From contig NZ_LWHG01000011.1 in the NCBI RefSeq assembly GCF_001625445.1, positions 372,001-436,000 of the forward strand: a stretch of DNA of 64,000 nt, in the 5' to 3' direction. The stretch comes from Haladaptatus sp. R4. GTDB taxonomy: Archaea; Halobacteriota; Halobacteria; Halobacteriales; Haladaptataceae. Made by a program: the position numbers and the translations under genes. This document shows, in pieces, positions 33,077 through 42,925 of this stretch; position 1 is the stretch's first letter, and the number at the start of each line of letters is the position of its first letter. The notes under the pieces were generated by a model. It was given only the letters and a program-made list of their open reading frames with translations, searched no databases and was not told where the DNA came from.

Positions 33077-34763
33077 ATGTCACAACCAATGGGCAACCAG
33101 CCACTTATCGTTCTTTCCGAGGACAGTCAGCGAACCTCCGGACGGGACGCACAATCGATGAACATCACGGCCGGGAAAGCGGTCGCAGAGGCCGCACGTA
33201 CCACACTCGGCCCGAAAGGGATGGACAAGATGCTCGTCGATTCGACGGGCGACGTCGTCGTAACGAACGACGGTGTAACCATCCTCAAAGAGATGGACAT
33301 CGAGCACCCGGCGGCGAACATGATCGTCGAAGTCGCCCAGACGCAGGAAGACGAAGTCGGCGACGGGACGACCAGCGCCGTCGTCGTCGCTGGTGAACTC
33401 CTCCAGAAGGCGGAGGACCTGCTCGAACAGGACATCCACGCCACGACCCTCGCACAGGGGTACCGTCAGGCCGCCGAGAAGGCGAAGGAAATCCTCGAAG
33501 AGAACGCGATCGAAGTCGATTCCGACGACACCGAGTATCTCGAAAAGATCGCCGCGACGGCGATGACCGGCAAAGGCGCGGAGAACGCCAAAGACCACCT
33601 CGCCGAACTCGTCGTTAGCGCCGTGCAGAGCGTCGCCGACGAGGACGGCGTCGACACGGACAACATCAAAGTCGAGAAGGTCGTCGGTGGCACCATCGAC
33701 AACTCCGAACTCGTCGACGGCGTCATCATCGACAAGGAGCGCGTCCACGACAACATGCCGTACTTCGCCGAGGACGCAAACGTGGCCCTCGTCGACGGTG
33801 CGCTCGAAATCGCCGAGACGGAAATCGACGCGGAAGTCAACGTCACCGACCCCGACCAACTCCAGCAGTTCCTCGACCAAGAGGAATCCCAACTGCGTGA
33901 GATGGTCGATTCGCTGGTCGAGTCGGCCGCCGACGTCGTCTTCGTCGACGGCGGTATCGACGACATGGCACAGCACTTCCTCGCACAGGAAGGCATCCTC
34001 GCCGTCCGCCGTGCGAAATCGAGCGACATGCAGAAGCTGGCCCGCGCGACCGGTGCCTCCCTCGTCAACAACGTCAACGACATCACCGAGGACGACCTCG
34101 GATTCGCCGGAAGCGTCGCCCAGAAGGACGTCGGCGGCGACCAGCGCATCTTCGTCGAGGAAGTCGAAGAGGCGAAATCCTGCAGTCTCATCCTCCGCGG
34201 CGGCACGGAACACGTCGTCGACGAAGTCGAGCGCGCAATCGAGGACAGCCTCGGTGTCGTTCGCGTCACGCTCGAAGACGGCAAAGTGCTCCCCGGCGGT
34301 GGCGCTCCGGAAACGGAACTCGCCCTCTCCCTGCGTGACTACGCCGACAGCGTCGGCGGCCGCGAACAGTTGGCCGTCGAAGCGTTCGCTGACACGCTGG
34401 AAGTCATCCCGCGCACCCTCGCCGAGAACGCGGGTCTCGACCCCATCGACTCGCTCGTGGACCTCCGTAGCAAACACGACGGCGGTCAGAAGAGCGCAGG
34501 TCTCGACGCATACACCGGCGACATCGTCGACATGGAAGAGGACGGCGTCGTCGAACCGCTCCGCGTGAAAACGCAGGCGGTCGAAAGCGCCACGGAAGCG
34601 GCCGTCATGCTCCTCCGCATCGACGACGTCATCGCGGCCGGTGACCTCTCCGGCGGCAAAGTCGGCGACGACGATGACGAAGCGGTCGCCCGGCGGTGCC
34701 CCCGGCGGAATGGGTGGCATGGGCGGTATGGGCGGCATGGGCGGTATGGGCGGTGCGATGTAA
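33077..34763 (+). CDS. Thermosome (group II chaperonin) subunit (frameshift at about 34691)
   Basis: This is the archaeal chaperonin subunit, which folds proteins in a closed double ring. The start [22 protein letters not shown], the ATP-site motifs [14 protein letters not shown] and [15 protein letters not shown], and the C-terminal ATPase segment are intact. After GDDDDEAVA one extra C in CCC (34689-34691) throws the frame. With it removed the protein ends in GGAPGG followed by repeats of GGM and a TAA at 34763, the usual haloarchaeal chaperonin tail. That gives about 561 residues. Read literally, the frame would instead run to 34870 with an unlike Arg-rich tail. Confidence 0.95.
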
Positions 34764-35030
34764 GTTTCGACGAAAGGAGAAACTTCATCGACGGCCGAGG
34801 GAACCTCGGCCAAGGCTATGTAAGAGAGGTTTCGAAGACACCTCTACTGTCGAACGGGCTGTGCCCGTGAGACAATTTCGACGAAAGGAGAAATTCATCG
34901 CACGACCGAGACCCCCTCGGTCGAGGCTATTGAAAATCGGTCAACGACCGGTTTTCATAGTCCGTCAGGCTCTGCCTGACGGAGACGATGTAACCGAGGT
35001 TCGTTCCGAACCTCGCTCCATAGAAGTGAC
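34762..35030. repeat. Two tandem multi-hairpin modules behind the thermosome gene
   Basis: Module 1 (34762-34873) and module 2 (34874-35030) share an order. First comes a stem around the loop GACGAAAGGA (arms 34762-34768/34779-34785, AAGTTTC/GAAACTT in module 1; AATTTC/GAAATT near 34875-34895 in module 2), then CATCG. Next is a stem whose arms contain the CCGAG motif, the linker GGCTAT, and two more stems. In module 1 these are ACGGGC/GCCCGT and AGAGGT/ACCTCT. In module 2 they are AAAATCGGTC/GACCGGTTTT and CCGTCAGGC/GCCTGACGG, with an added CGAGGTTCG/CGAACCTCG. The gap 34764-35071 has nothing else. Confidence 0.7.
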
Positions 35031-35071
35031 GACTGCCCATTCGACGATCGAAACGAATCCCGTTTCGAACG

Positions 35072-35401
35072 TTATTTTTCGCGCATCGATTCGTATCGTT
35101 CCGCCAGCACCAGGTACGGTTCGATAGCTTCGATACAGTTTCCGAGCGTGACGATATCGTCCTCGACTGTGACCATTCCCGAATCTTCGAGCTTGGGGAG
35201 ATGGCTGTGATGTAACTGGGCGAAAATACGCCTGGAGTCGGTATCCGGGTGCTCGTCCGAAATATTCTCCGAGAGGGCTGTTACTGTCAACGATGGGCCA
35301 TTCTTGATGAGTTCTCGAAGCACGACTCGGCGTCGTGCACTCGCCAGTGTGGAGAAGATGACGGACGGTGCGGGCCTATCGACGTTGTCTAGTGAGGGCA
35401 T
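35072..35401 (-). CDS. Winged-helix protein (DUF7344-like)
   Basis: The 109-residue product is a single winged helix of the type common in haloarchaea: PSVIFSTLASARRRVVLREL, then LTVTALSENI, IFAQLHHSHLPKLEDSGMV and a short wing VEDDIVTLGN. It probably controls transcription; no target is evident. The region 35402-35585 upstream is AT-rich with no other gene. Confidence 0.72.
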   Translation of the reverse strand: MPSLDNVDRPAPSVIFSTLASARRRVVLRELIKNGPSLTVTALSENISDEHPDTDSRRIFAQLHHSHLPKLEDSGMVTVEDDIVTLGNCIEAIEPYLVLAERYESMREK

Positions 35402-35585
35402 CGGTGGAATATCGTGGAATTCGTAGTTACTGGTATCTCCCGTCGCTGGATATCTATGTACTAGAATGTATTCGCACGAATCGATCTGAACCTTGGCCTT
35501 ATATTTCAGGCTTTTTATGACGTGTTTTCACCCTGCCGCGAATCTCTTTTTTACTAAAATAATTATGAATGCACTTTCCTCGGCT

Positions 35586-36245
35586 CTATCGTGGTTTACC
35601 CTTTTCTCCGAGGACGGTGTTCTCGACGAGGCGTGATTGTGCCCGTCGCAAACGCTCCGAAACGGACTGTTTGCTGATGTCCAGCGTGGTACTCAGGTTC
35701 GTAAGGGTGGCGTCGCGAGGAACTTCGAAATACCCGGATTCGTAGGCGGCGACGAGGGCTTCGCGCTGTGGCTCGGTGAGGTGAAACGCCGTTTCGTTGT
35801 CGCCCGGCGTGTACAATCGCTTGAGGGAAAAATCGACGTGCTCTCGTCGGCAGAACTGTTGAAATTCGATCAGGGCGGATCGCTCCGGAAACCGGACCCG
35901 TCGCGTCCACGTTCCCGACGTGCCGTGACCCGCCATCGGAACCGCACCGAGTTCCTGATAGGTGGGATAGACGGGAAGGATCGATTCCCGTTCCAGTCGA
36001 AGCCGATAGAGTTTCCGAACGTCCAACTCTTCGACGATGGAGTACGACTCGATCGTCGGGTCGGTGCGAAGGGAATCGTCGAACGCGTCGAAACACCCTC
36101 CGGTTGCCCAAACGATGAGGAGCGCGGACCCGGCCGTGCTCGCCATCTGCTGTTCGAGTTCGACGGTCATTTCCGGAACTGCTTCGAGCGTCTCGGTAAG
36201 AACGAGGTCCGGAGCACGTATCGTAAACTCCGCGATGACGCTCAT
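35586..36245 (-). CDS. Bacterio-opsin-activator-type HTH_10 regulator
   Basis: The 219-residue product has a variable N-terminal sensor-like part and the C-terminal HTH_10 domain typical of haloarchaeal Bat-like regulators: FHLTEPQREALVAAYESGYF, VPRDATLTNLSTTLDISKQS and VSERLRRAQSRLVENTVL. A target is not visible. It is tandem with a DUF7344-like gene and separated by only 42 bp from the end of lrp. Confidence 0.82.
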   Translation of the reverse strand: MSVIAEFTIRAPDLVLTETLEAVPEMTVELEQQMASTAGSALLIVWATGGCFDAFDDSLRTDPTIESYSIVEELDVRKLYRLRLERESILPVYPTYQELGAVPMAGHGTSGTWTRRVRFPERSALIEFQQFCRREHVDFSLKRLYTPGDNETAFHLTEPQREALVAAYESGYFEVPRDATLTNLSTTLDISKQSVSERLRRAQSRLVENTVLGEKGKPR

Positions 36246-36287
36246 GACCGGTGGAACTCGCCCCGGGGTCTAAGTAGTATTGGTCGG

Positions 36288-36746
36288 TTACCGGGACTCG
36301 TCCAGTTTGAACTGTTCGTGCTCGCTCGCAGCGTTGAGCACGACGCTCGTGTTACTCTCTTTGATATCGGGGTCGATGAGCAGCTTTTTGATCTGTTCGT
36401 TCATTCCGTCCGTGTCGGTAAATTTGCCGATGGCGATGATATCATAGTCCCCGGTAACCTCGTACACACTTATCATCTGATCATGGTCTTGCAACCGTTC
36501 GGTCACTTCCGGCAGGGCGTTCCCCTCGACTTTCAGTTGGACGACTGCCGTCACGTCGTATCCCAACTCGTCGTAATCGACGAGCGGAGAGTACCCTTGA
36601 ATGACCCCCTGTTCTTCCAAGTGGGTCAAGTGATTCGAAATCGTCGTCACCGAGACGTCCAGTTCCTCCGCGAGGCTTCGGAGACTCGCTCGTCCGTCGC
36701 CGAGTAGTTCGTTTACGAGCTTCGCATCCAGATTTTCGTACGTCAT
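36288..36746 (-). CDS. lrp: Lrp/AsnC-family transcriptional regulator
   Basis: The 152-residue product has an N-terminal HTH ([40 protein letters not shown]) and a C-terminal ligand-binding RAM domain ([20 protein letters not shown]). It is divergent from glnA across 124 bp, an arrangement common in haloarchaea, so it most likely senses an amino acid such as glutamine and controls glnA and itself. The ATG at 36746 ([10 protein letters not shown]) is chosen over one four codons upstream. Confidence 0.92.
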   Translation of the reverse strand: MTYENLDAKLVNELLGDGRASLRSLAEELDVSVTTISNHLTHLEEQGVIQGYSPLVDYDELGYDVTAVVQLKVEGNALPEVTERLQDHDQMISVYEVTGDYDIIAIGKFTDTDGMNEQIKKLLIDPDIKESNTSVVLNAASEHEQFKLDESR

Positions 36747-36772
36747 TACACCAACCAACTCACTCCACCCAT

Positions 36773-36798
36773 TAGAATTTAACGAATATCCAATTCTA
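36773..36798. promoter_or_regulatory. Candidate Lrp site between lrp and glnA
   Basis: TAGAATT at 36773-36779 and AATTCTA at 36792-36798 make a perfect 7-bp dyad with a 12-nt AT-rich spacer in the shared promoter region. Lrp-type regulators bind loose AT-rich dyads, so this is the natural candidate operator; the inference rests on position and symmetry. Confidence 0.45.
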
Positions 36799-36870
36799 GG
36801 TCTAAATCGTACAGTTGACTAACCGATACTGTTTTAATGGTGGATGTATTTGCATACGGTGTCTATAAAG

Positions 36871-38240
36871 ATGACAGACGGAAATATTGCCACCGAAAAG
36901 GATACAGGGTTATCCGCTGAAGAACAGGAAGTTCTCGACGCAATCGAGACCGAAAACGTCGATTTTGTCCGTCTCCAGTTCACCGACATCACTGGGACGG
37001 TGAAAAACGTCAGCATCCCGGCCCACCAAGTCGAAAAGGCGTTCGAGGAGGGCATTTGGTTCGACGGGTCGTCCATCGAAGGATTCGTTCGCATTCAGGA
37101 GAGCGACATGCGTCTCGAACCCGACCCATCCACGTTTGCCGTCCTCCCGTGGCGCTCCAACGGTGACTCTGCAAGTGCACGTCTCATCTGTGATGTCGTC
37201 AACACCGACGGAACGCCGTTCGACGGCGGTCCACGCCAGGTTTTGAAGCGTGTCCTCGACCGTGCGGACGAGATGGGATATACCGTCAGCATCGGTCCCG
37301 AGCCCGAATTCTTCCTCTTCGACAAGGACGAGGACGGAAACGCGACCACCGTCCCGCACGACTCGGGCGGCTACTTCGACCTCGCACCCAAGGACATGGC
37401 GAGCGACGTCCGCCGAGAAATCATCTTCACGCTGGAGGAGATGGGCTTCGAAATCGAGGCCAGCCACCACGAAGTCGCCGACGGTCAGCACGAGATCAAC
37501 TTCAAGTACGAGGACGCACTCGCTGCAGCGGACAACATCGCCACCTTCCGTGCCGTCGTCCGCGCCGTCGCGGAACAGAACGACATCCACGCGACGTTCA
37601 TGCCCAAGCCGATCAGCGAAATCAACGGCTCGGGTATGCACAGCCACATCAGCCTCTTCGACGAGGACGGTAACGCGTTCGACGACCCCGACGACGAGTT
37701 CAACCTCTCCGAGACGGCCTACAATTTCATGGGCGGCATCCTGAACCACGCCGAGGCGTTCACCGCCGTCACGAACCCGACCGTCAACTCCTACAAACGT
37801 CTCGTTCCCGGCTACGAAGCACCCGTCTACGTCGCGTGGAGCGACACCAACCGCTCGGCGCTCATCCGCGTCCCCGACGCCGCGGGCGCGAGTTCGCGCT
37901 TCGAAATCCGGAGTCCGGACCCGTCGTGCAACCCCTACCTCGCGCTCGCGCCGTCATCTCGGCCGGTCTCGAAGGTATCGAAAACGACGCCGACCCCGGC
38001 GAACCGGTTCGTGAGGACATCTACGAGTTCGACGACGAGAAGCGTGAGGAGTACGGTATCACGACGCTCCCCGGTTCGCTCGACGAAGCGGTCGACGCGC
38101 TCGAAGCCGACGACGTCGTCACCGAAGGACTCGGCGAGCACGTCACCGAGAAGTTCATCGAGGCCAAGCGTGCGGACTACGCCGACTACCGCGTGTTCGT
38201 CTCCGACTGGGAGAAAGAGAAGTACTTGGAGAAGTTCTAA
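36871..38240 (+). CDS. glnA: Glutamine synthetase, type I (frameshift at about 37949)
   Basis: GlnA makes glutamine from glutamate, ammonia and ATP. The start [20 protein letters not shown] and the family signatures [33 protein letters not shown] and [17 protein letters not shown] are intact. One missing base at about 37949 then breaks the frame. The continuation is [20 protein letters not shown] and ends [10 protein letters not shown] at 38240. Repaired, the protein has about 456 residues. I saw no adenylylation-site motif of the bacterial kind. The stop overlaps the convergent PAP2 gene. Confidence 0.95.
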
Positions 38241-39082
38241 GCGCGAATCCCTCTCCGTCCAACTATTTTTGGATACGCGACGATTACACCCTGTACTACC
38301 GCGTTGATGGCGAAGATGGCGGCGAGCGGCAGCGATGCTTGGAGTCCGATGTACGAGAGGACACCGAGGGAAAAAAGCCCCACGACGGCCGTCGAACGGG
38401 ACACCGTTCCGTCCGGTGGTCCGACCGACTCCCACGCGATCAACGCCCCGACGGTCCCGCCGAGTGCGGTGACGGCATCCACCAGGTCGGTTTCCGCGAG
38501 TGCGGCAGTGACGGGTGGCATGAGGACGACGATACAGAGCGCCGCGAAGGCCCAGAGGACGGCGAGGGCGAACGCCGGTCTCGGCCGTCGCTTGAAGCCA
38601 CCGATGAGGACGGCGAGATAGACGAGGCCGATTCCGACGCCCGCGATCACGTCGACGGTGAAATGAACGCCGAGAACGAGTCGTGTGAGACAGATGAGCG
38701 CAACGATGACGCCCGCAACCGCCAGCCGTGTCGCTCTGCTCCCGCGGTCGAACGTCAGCGCGAGGAGGACCCAAAACACGGTCGAACCGAGCGCGTGACC
38801 GCTCGGAAAGCCGTATCCCGACGCGTTCACGACGTGATACGTTTCGGGCGGCCGTGCCAACGCGAAAAATCCTTTCAGCGCGAGCGTCAACGACAGTGCC
38901 CCCAACGTCGCGGCGAGGAGGAATCCGTACTTCTCGCGGTCGTCGCTGGTCCAGTAGAGCAGCGCACCGAGGACGAAAAACAGCCCCGCATTACCGAGTT
39001 GGGTGACGTAGGCGAACACCTGCGGTATCCAATGCGGTAATACTTGATGGAAGAACTCCACCACTCCCAAACCACGGGACAT
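38237..39082 (-). CDS. PAP2-family membrane phosphatase
   Basis: The 281-residue membrane protein has the three PAP2 motifs: [11 protein letters not shown] (KxxxxxxRP), FPSGHA (PSGH) and [16 protein letters not shown] (SR/TRxxxxxHxxxD), all in predicted loops between helices. Such enzymes remove phosphate from lipid phosphates or isoprenyl diphosphates. The start [11 protein letters not shown] at 39082 is chosen over a longer extension. It lies 2 bp from the YihY gene, so the two are probably co-transcribed. Confidence 0.87.
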   Translation of the reverse strand: MSRGLGVVEFFHQVLPHWIPQVFAYVTQLGNAGLFFVLGALLYWTSDDREKYGFLLAATLGALSLTLALKGFFALARPPETYHVVNASGYGFPSGHALGSTVFWVLLALTFDRGSRATRLAVAGVIVALICLTRLVLGVHFTVDVIAGVGIGLVYLAVLIGGFKRRPRPAFALAVLWAFAALCIVVLMPPVTAALAETDLVDAVTALGGTVGALIAWESVGPPDGTVSRSTAVVGLFSLGVLSYIGLQASLPLAAIFAINAVVQGVIVAYPKIVGRRGIRA

Positions 39083-39084
39083 GA

Positions 39085-40311
39085 TTACGAGCGCCAGTCC
39101 TGAATCCGACCGCCGACGCGTCCGGGGACCATCGCGGCGTTCACGCCGAACCCGACGAGCATCATCAGGGTGTATAGCCCGAGCGTCGAGAGCCAGATGA
39201 TGAACATGGCGAGGATGGCCCACCAACTTTTGAGCCACCAGAACGCGCCGAGCGTCATCGCCGTCCCGTACAGGAGAACGAGATACGGACCCCATCCGCG
39301 CGCGTGCCCACGGCGCATCCGCCTCCGGACGTATCCCTTCAGTTCCGACTCCAACTTGGATTTCTGAACTGTGCGCTCATCGACATCGTGTTCGAACTCC
39401 TCGAACTCCGACTGTAGACGTTCCACGTCGTCTCGGAGGTCGAGGATGTCCGGTGCGGACTGCTCTGTATCGTCGGTCATGTCCTCTCCTTTGACTTCCT
39501 GCTGTCTTTCCCTGGTGCCTGCCACGCCTTTAGTTTTCCTGAAATGCCGTCCCGCGAGAACCGCGTTGATGACCGCGCCGAACAGGAGGACGATGCCGCC
39601 GAGGTAGAGCCACGTGACCAACAACAACGCGCCGCCGAGAACGCCGTATGCGGAGAACTGCGCCGCTGAATCGACGTAAATGCTGAACACCGCTTGGAGC
39701 GCCGTCCAGCCGAGTGTCGCAAATATCGTTCCGGGAAGTATCTCACGGACCGTAACGTCGGTGTCGGGGAAGAAATAGTACAGGGGTAAGAACACCGGAA
39801 CCAAAACGAACAGGAGGGCAATCGACGTGAGCGTTCGCTCGAACGGCAGCCACGCCATGGACGGAAGGAGGATGTTGACCACCGCGACGCCCGAGACTCC
39901 CACGGCGATGACGGCCAACACGAGGCCAGCATCGGTCAGCGTCTCGGTGAACGGTTCCGCGACGTTCACGCCGTAGACCCGTGAAAACGCCTCGTCCAAT
40001 CCACGAAACACCCGCAGGGTACTCCAAACGAGGACGAGAGAACCGACGACCGTCGCGCTTCCGCGTCCCGACGCGCTGGAGAGCGAATCCTGGACGATGT
40101 CCTGTGCCTTCGGGGAGAGGAGGGTCTGGACCGTGCCGACGACGTGATTCGCGAACGCGTCCCCGCCGACGAACGACGCGATGGCGAGCGCCAACAACAG
40201 CGCCGGAAGGATCGAGACGAAGGCGTAGTAGGCGATTCCCGCCGCGAGAAACGTGATCTCCTGTTCACGCGCGTAACCGACGGTTTCCCGTGCCGTAGTT
40301 CCGATATTCAC
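39085..40311 (-). CDS. YihY/UPF0761 family membrane protein with C-terminal coiled coil
   Basis: The 408-residue product has the YihY (formerly ribonuclease BN-like) core: six helices with FLAAGIAYYAFVSILPALLL and LLLVTWLYLGGIVLLFGAV. After the core come a charged linker, a Glu/Asp-rich coiled coil (about residues 285-335) and two further membrane helices. The last part resembles a separate haloarchaeal domain, so this may be a fusion. The start is a GTG at 40311 (read as Met, MNIGTTARETVGYA); a TTG at 40338 is also possible. Confidence 0.8.
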   Translation of the reverse strand: MNIGTTARETVGYAREQEITFLAAGIAYYAFVSILPALLLALAIASFVGGDAFANHVVGTVQTLLSPKAQDIVQDSLSSASGRGSATVVGSLVLVWSTLRVFRGLDEAFSRVYGVNVAEPFTETLTDAGLVLAVIAVGVSGVAVVNILLPSMAWLPFERTLTSIALLFVLVPVFLPLYYFFPDTDVTVREILPGTIFATLGWTALQAVFSIYVDSAAQFSAYGVLGGALLLVTWLYLGGIVLLFGAVINAVLAGRHFRKTKGVAGTRERQQEVKGEDMTDDTEQSAPDILDLRDDVERLQSEFEEFEHDVDERTVQKSKLESELKGYVRRRMRRGHARGWGPYLVLLYGTAMTLGAFWWLKSWWAILAMFIIWLSTLGLYTLMMLVGFGVNAAMVPGRVGGRIQDWRS

Positions 40312-40364
40312 GGGGTGTACTTCGGCGAAATCAACCAAAAGCGTTGGCCACTATCGAATCCGTG

Positions 40365-41471
40365 CTACGGTCGCGTCGCTTCACGTATCTCGGCGACGTT
40401 CGCGGGCGTCTTGAACGTCGTCCCGCCGTAGTGGGTGCGGGAGGCTTCGTAGCCCGCGTCCCGAAGGCGCTCCAGGAACTCGTCCATGCCAGAGGCCGAG
40501 CGCGTCCACTCCTTACAGAGTCGGTGTTGGTCGTAGTGGGTCGGTCGGTGGAGTTCGCCCGAGAGTTGGGTTAGGAGTTTGTTCGCCTTCTTCGCGGTAC
40601 CCATCTCCTCGGTGACGTTCTCGGCGACCGCGTCCACGAAGTCGGCGTCGTGGGTCGGTCCGAGCCAAACGGGACCCGCGGTCAGCAAGCGGTTGCTCTC
40701 ACACGCCGGGCAGGTTTCGGGCGGGTTCGCGATGAGGCCGTACTCGTGCTCGCGGTGAAGACAGTCCTCGCAGTGATAGAGGTGGCCGAGTTCGTCGATG
40801 GCACCGTTCGCGGTCGTCGCGCCCTCGTCCAGTTCGAGGTAGGTTCGGACGTAGTGGCTCGTCGCGTGGGTGAGCAGCGGCGTGACGCCCTTGTCGTACC
40901 GGGCGGCGGTGCGGGCCAGCGCGGAGAGGAGAATCCTGACGCCCATCTCGGCGTGGTAGTCCGTGTTGCGCGGGGTCGCGCCGTACTTTCGAACCCCGCT
41001 GTGGAAGTGCGCGCCACAGAGCGGTGCGGTGTCCGTCGCCGTGACACAGACCAGATCGCGCGTGTTGGCGAACGCCGCGTCGGCGAACGGAATCGGCGTC
41101 CCGAACGGGTCGATGTCCACCACGTCGAACACCTCCTCGTGCATGAGCGCGTTGGCGTTCCTGTGGAGCACTTCGCCCGGCAGGTCGTTGCGCTCGAAGT
41201 TCTCCCGACAGAGTTCGATGGCGTCCGGGTCGATGTCGGCACACGTCACGTTCCAGCCGTTTTCGGCGGCGCGGACGCCCCGAATCCCCGTGGCCGCCAT
41301 CGCATCGAGGTAGTACTCTGCTCGCGGTTCTCTGTCGACGTACGTTCGCAGGACCGCGACCGTGAGGTCGCGGTTCAACTCCTGTACCGGGTTGAAAAAC
41401 ACGTCGTCGATGATGGCGTCCCCCTCCTGTTCGGGGACCTCCACCTCGACGTTCCCTTCGCGGACGTTCAT
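40365..41471 (-). CDS. trm1: tRNA (guanine26-N2)-dimethyltransferase Trm1
   Basis: Trm1 puts two methyl groups on G26 of tRNA. The 368-residue product has a SAM-binding [25 protein letters not shown] and [13 protein letters not shown], and the zinc-binding pairs CEDC and CPAC near residues 240-270. The start [19 protein letters not shown] matches archaeal Trm1 and the length is normal for the family. Confidence 0.95.
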   Translation of the reverse strand: MNVREGNVEVEVPEQEGDAIIDDVFFNPVQELNRDLTVAVLRTYVDREPRAEYYLDAMAATGIRGVRAAENGWNVTCADIDPDAIELCRENFERNDLPGEVLHRNANALMHEEVFDVVDIDPFGTPIPFADAAFANTRDLVCVTATDTAPLCGAHFHSGVRKYGATPRNTDYHAEMGVRILLSALARTAARYDKGVTPLLTHATSHYVRTYLELDEGATTANGAIDELGHLYHCEDCLHREHEYGLIANPPETCPACESNRLLTAGPVWLGPTHDADFVDAVAENVTEEMGTAKKANKLLTQLSGELHRPTHYDQHRLCKEWTRSASGMDEFLERLRDAGYEASRTHYGGTTFKTPANVAEIREATRP

Positions 41472-41764
41472 ACGTCGAGTCGGCGTTCAGCCCCGAAAAG
41501 GAATGCGGGTTACGGGCGACGACGGGAACGTCGGAGATGACCCTCCGGGAACTGTCCTGTGAACCGATGGATCGCAGAAACTGGGCGAAAGACACGGCCG
41601 AACGACGAGCGGGCCAGTACTGCCCCGCCCGCCGATCCTACGCTAACAAGCCGCTTTTCGTCGTCGCTATCGGAACCGGTTTATTTCGCCCCTCCGAACC
41701 GATGGTCCGTGCGTTCGGTTTCCACCGCCATCGACCGTTCACTGATGCTCGCGGAGTTGATACT

Positions 41765-42109
41765 GTGAACAGCGTCGAGGCGTGGGAATCCGAACTGGCG
41801 GAGGTGGGGACGCTCACGCCGGATGTCGTCAGTCGAATCCTCTCGGTTCACGACGACAGGGGACGACAGGCCATCGAGGCGGTGTCCGAGCGGCGGGTCA
41901 AGGAGTATCGAGACTTCGTCGTGGTCGTCGGGTTCGAGGACGAGTACATCGTGGAGGAGGGGTGTACCTGCCGCGATAGCGAGTACAATCTGGATCCGGA
42001 CGACCCGACAGACCTGTGCTGGCACGTCCTCGCCGCCAAAATAGCGCGTCGGATCGACGCGATGGATCACCACGACATGTGGTACTCCGACGTGCGCGAG
42101 TTCCTGTAG
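41765..42109 (+). CDS. Small SWIM-type zinc-finger protein
   Basis: The 114-residue product ends with CTCRDSEYNLDPDDPTDLCWHVLA, a CxC...CxH SWIM motif with a long inter-Cys insert. The N-terminal part (VEAWESELAEVGTLTPDVV, QAIEAVSERRVKEYRDFVVV) is helical. The start is a GTG at 41765; an ATG at 41702 lies nearer a TATA-like TTTATTTC at 41678, so the true start could be earlier. It is the second SWIM protein in the window, after the one at 11.8 kb. Confidence 0.65.
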   Translation: MNSVEAWESELAEVGTLTPDVVSRILSVHDDRGRQAIEAVSERRVKEYRDFVVVVGFEDEYIVEEGCTCRDSEYNLDPDDPTDLCWHVLAAKIARRIDAMDHHDMWYSDVREFL

Positions 42110-42119
42110 CGTATGCAGT

Positions 42120-42778
42120 TCAGGACTGCTGGCAGATATCTACGAAGTTTTGGAGGATTTTCAGGCCGGTCTCGCCGCTCTTTTCCGGGTGGAACTGCGT
42201 GCCGAAGACGGTTCCCGATTCGTCGGCGATGACGCTCGGGAAGTCCGTCCCGTAGTCGGTCGTCGCCACTATCGCGTCGTCGTCTTCGGGGACGGCGTAG
42301 TAGGAGTGCACGAAGTAGGCGTGCTCGCCGTCGACGCCCTCGACTAGCGGGTGGTCCCGTTCGACGGAGAGTTCGTTCCAGCCCATGTGCGGCACCTTCT
42401 GTTCCCCGGTGAATCGAACGTTCGTTCCCGGGATCAGGTCCAGTCCGGTGACTTCGCCTTCCCCGGCGTGTTCGGCTTCCTCGCTCGTCGTCAGCAGCAT
42501 CTGCATCCCGAGACAGATGCCGAACACCGGCGTTCCGTCGTTCGCGGCGTCGGCGAGCGCCTCCCGGTACGGTCCGGCGTTCTCCATCCCTTCGCGGAAC
42601 GCGCCGACGCCCGGCAGGACGATGCCGTCCGCCGTCCCGAACGTGGCCGGGTCTCGGTGATTTCGACGTCCGCTCCCGCACGTTCGAGGCCGCTGACGGC
42701 GCTCCGGAGGTTTCCGAGCCCGTAATCGACCACGACGACGGATGCGGTACGCTGTTTTGCGTGCGTACTGGCTTCCAT
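42120..42778 (-). CDS. hisH: Imidazole glycerol phosphate synthase glutaminase subunit (frameshift at about 42650)
   Basis: HisH releases ammonia from glutamine for HisF in histidine synthesis. The start MEASTHAKQRTASVVVVDYG continues to EITET, where one missing base in a C/G run (about 42649-42651) breaks the frame. It resumes as PATFGTADGIVLPGVGAFRE, then GICLGMQMLLTTSEEA with the catalytic Cys, and GTQFHPEKSGETGLK with the His/Glu. Restored length is about 219 residues. No hisF was seen in the window. Confidence 0.92.
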
Positions 42779-42883
42779 ACCGTCATCTACCAACTCGATC
42801 TACAAACGGTTTCGCGTTTGCGCGAAATTTGACCTCTAATCGTGACTATGTATCACATTGTTGGGCCAAATGGTTTGAATAGG

Positions 42884-42891
42884 AAGATTTA
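42884..42891 (+). promoter_or_regulatory. TATA-like element of the phnDCE operon
   Basis: GATTTAAC in the context AGGAAGATTTAACC lies 35-42 nt before the phnD ATG at 42926. The purine run before it fits a BRE. It is the only good core promoter ahead of the three-gene transporter operon. Confidence 0.5.
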
Positions 42892-42925
42892 ACCTACAAG
42901 TACAGAACGAATAACATGTATTCAG

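Noticed and set aside
33080-34813. A 577-codon minus-strand frame opposite the thermosome gene
   Set aside because: It is a shadow frame; the forward strand is a textbook chaperonin.
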